Assembly: GCA_902482185.1 (NCBI GenBank) | Contig: CABSZR010000102.1 | Span: 1 to 5,698 of the forward strand | Direction: 5' to 3' | From: an uncultured Collinsella sp. | GTDB taxonomy: Bacteria; Actinomycetota; Coriobacteriia; Coriobacteriales; Coriobacteriaceae | Length of the DNA stretch: 5,698 nucleotides | Shown: positions 5,207-5,698 of the stretch, piece by piece | How positions within the stretch are numbered: the stretch's first letter is position 1 | How the letters are laid out: every line of letters begins with the position of its first letter | Made by a program: the position numbers and the translations under genes | Notes under the pieces: generated by a model | What the model saw: only the letters and a program-made list of their open reading frames with translations | The model's database searches: none | Told to the model about the DNA's origin: nothing

Positions 5207-5215
5207 TGGTATCCT
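5207..5215 (+). promoter_or_regulatory. Extended -10 promoter for tex
   Basis: TGGTATCCT reads as an extended -10 element (TGn followed by TATCCT, four of six matches). No good -35 hexamer is seen at 16-18 bases upstream, as is common for extended -10 promoters. Transcription would start near 5222, giving a leader of about 38 bases with no obvious structure. Confidence 0.5.
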
Positions 5216-5259
5216 TGGTAGCCCTGTGCTGCAAACGCACCTTAAACGCAAGGAGTCCC

Positions 5260-5698
5260 ATGGATCTTATCGCCCAGCTCGCTCGCGAGCTCAACCTTAA
5301 GGCCGCCAACATCGAGGCGGCCGTCAAGCTCATCGACGAGGGCAACACCATCCCCTTTATCTCGCGCTACCGCAAGGAAGCCACGGGCGGCATGGACGAC
5401 GTCGCCCTGCGCGCACTCGACGAGCGCCTGTCCTACCTGCGCAATCTTGAGCAGCGTAAAGAGGACGTCATTCTGCTCATCGACGCCCAGGGCAAGCTCA
5501 CGCCCGAACTCGAGCAGCAGATTCGCGAGGCCACGCAGCTCCAGCGCGTCGAGGACCTCTACAAGCCCTACCGCAAAAAGCGCATGACCCGCGCGCAGAA
5601 GGCCCGCGAGGCAGGCCTGGAGCCGCTTGCCAATATGATCATCATGCAGGCCTCGGCCAAGGGCAGCGCACTCGACACCGCCGCGGCATACGTCAACG
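5260..5698 (+). CDS. tex: Tex-family RNA-binding protein, N-terminal part (3' end outside window)
   Basis: The first 146 codons of a Tex protein are present and the gene runs off the window. Tex is a conserved cytosolic nucleic-acid-binding protein related to eukaryotic Spt6, linked to transcription and toxin expression in some bacteria. Family members are usually 700-800 residues: an N-terminal helical domain, a YqgF-like nuclease fold, helix-hairpin-helix elements and a C-terminal S1 domain. Only the N-terminal domain is visible. It carries the hallmark DEGNTIPFISRYRKEATGG (residues 26-44), the LEQRKEDVI helix (63-71), and EDLYKPYRKKRMTRA (98-112) followed by REAGLEPLA. The ATG follows AAGGAG (5250-5255) with a four-base gap, and no in-frame alternative is better supported. 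The gene has its own promoter after the operon terminator, so it is probably an independent housekeeping gene unrelated to the dehydrogenase unit. Confidence 0.95.
   Translation, partial: MDLIAQLARELNLKAANIEAAVKLIDEGNTIPFISRYRKEATGGMDDVALRALDERLSYLRNLEQRKEDVILLIDAQGKLTPELEQQIREATQLQRVEDLYKPYRKKRMTRAQKAREAGLEPLANMIIMQASAKGSALDTAAAYVN

Overview
The window is GC-rich (low AT except for one regulatory gap), with tightly spaced genes, codons that mostly end in C or G, and strong AAGGAG-type ribosome binding sites before two of the genes. Codon style and the look of the Tex and ABC transporter proteins suggest a gut Actinomycetota member of the class Coriobacteriia, possibly Collinsella or a relative. 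This assignment rests on pattern memory, not on a marker gene.

Layout. Positions 1-347 hold the 3' end of an ABC exporter gene (+). The gap 348-582 holds a long REP/REPIN-like inverted repeat (379-472), a strong terminator hairpin (517-550) between two convergent genes, and half of a short repeat (562-589). A LysR-type regulator lies on the minus strand (583-1461, GTG start preferred). A 233-base AT-rich divergent gap (1462-1694) carries candidate promoters, two dyad sequences and a leader hairpin. Three plus-strand genes follow with gaps of 66 and 67 bases: an SDR oxidoreductase (1695-2576), an OFA-type major facilitator transporter (2643-3899) and a Gfo/Idh/MocA dehydrogenase (3967-5007). 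Both gaps contain stem-loops without a U-tract. A terminator at 5082-5116 closes the set. Next come a second hairpin repeat (5136-5182), an extended -10 promoter, and the 5' part of the tex gene (5260 to the window end).

How the genes work together. The regulator, transcribed away from the SDR-transporter-dehydrogenase operon, is the classical arrangement for a LysR protein that controls a small catabolic unit. The likely logic is uptake (or exchange) of a small organic anion or polyol-like compound by the transporter, then NAD-linked oxidation or epimerisation by two dehydrogenases of different folds. The substrate cannot be read from the sequence. The ABC exporter and tex look like ordinary neighbours outside this unit. 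There is no sign of a phage, transposase, CRISPR array, tRNA or rRNA.
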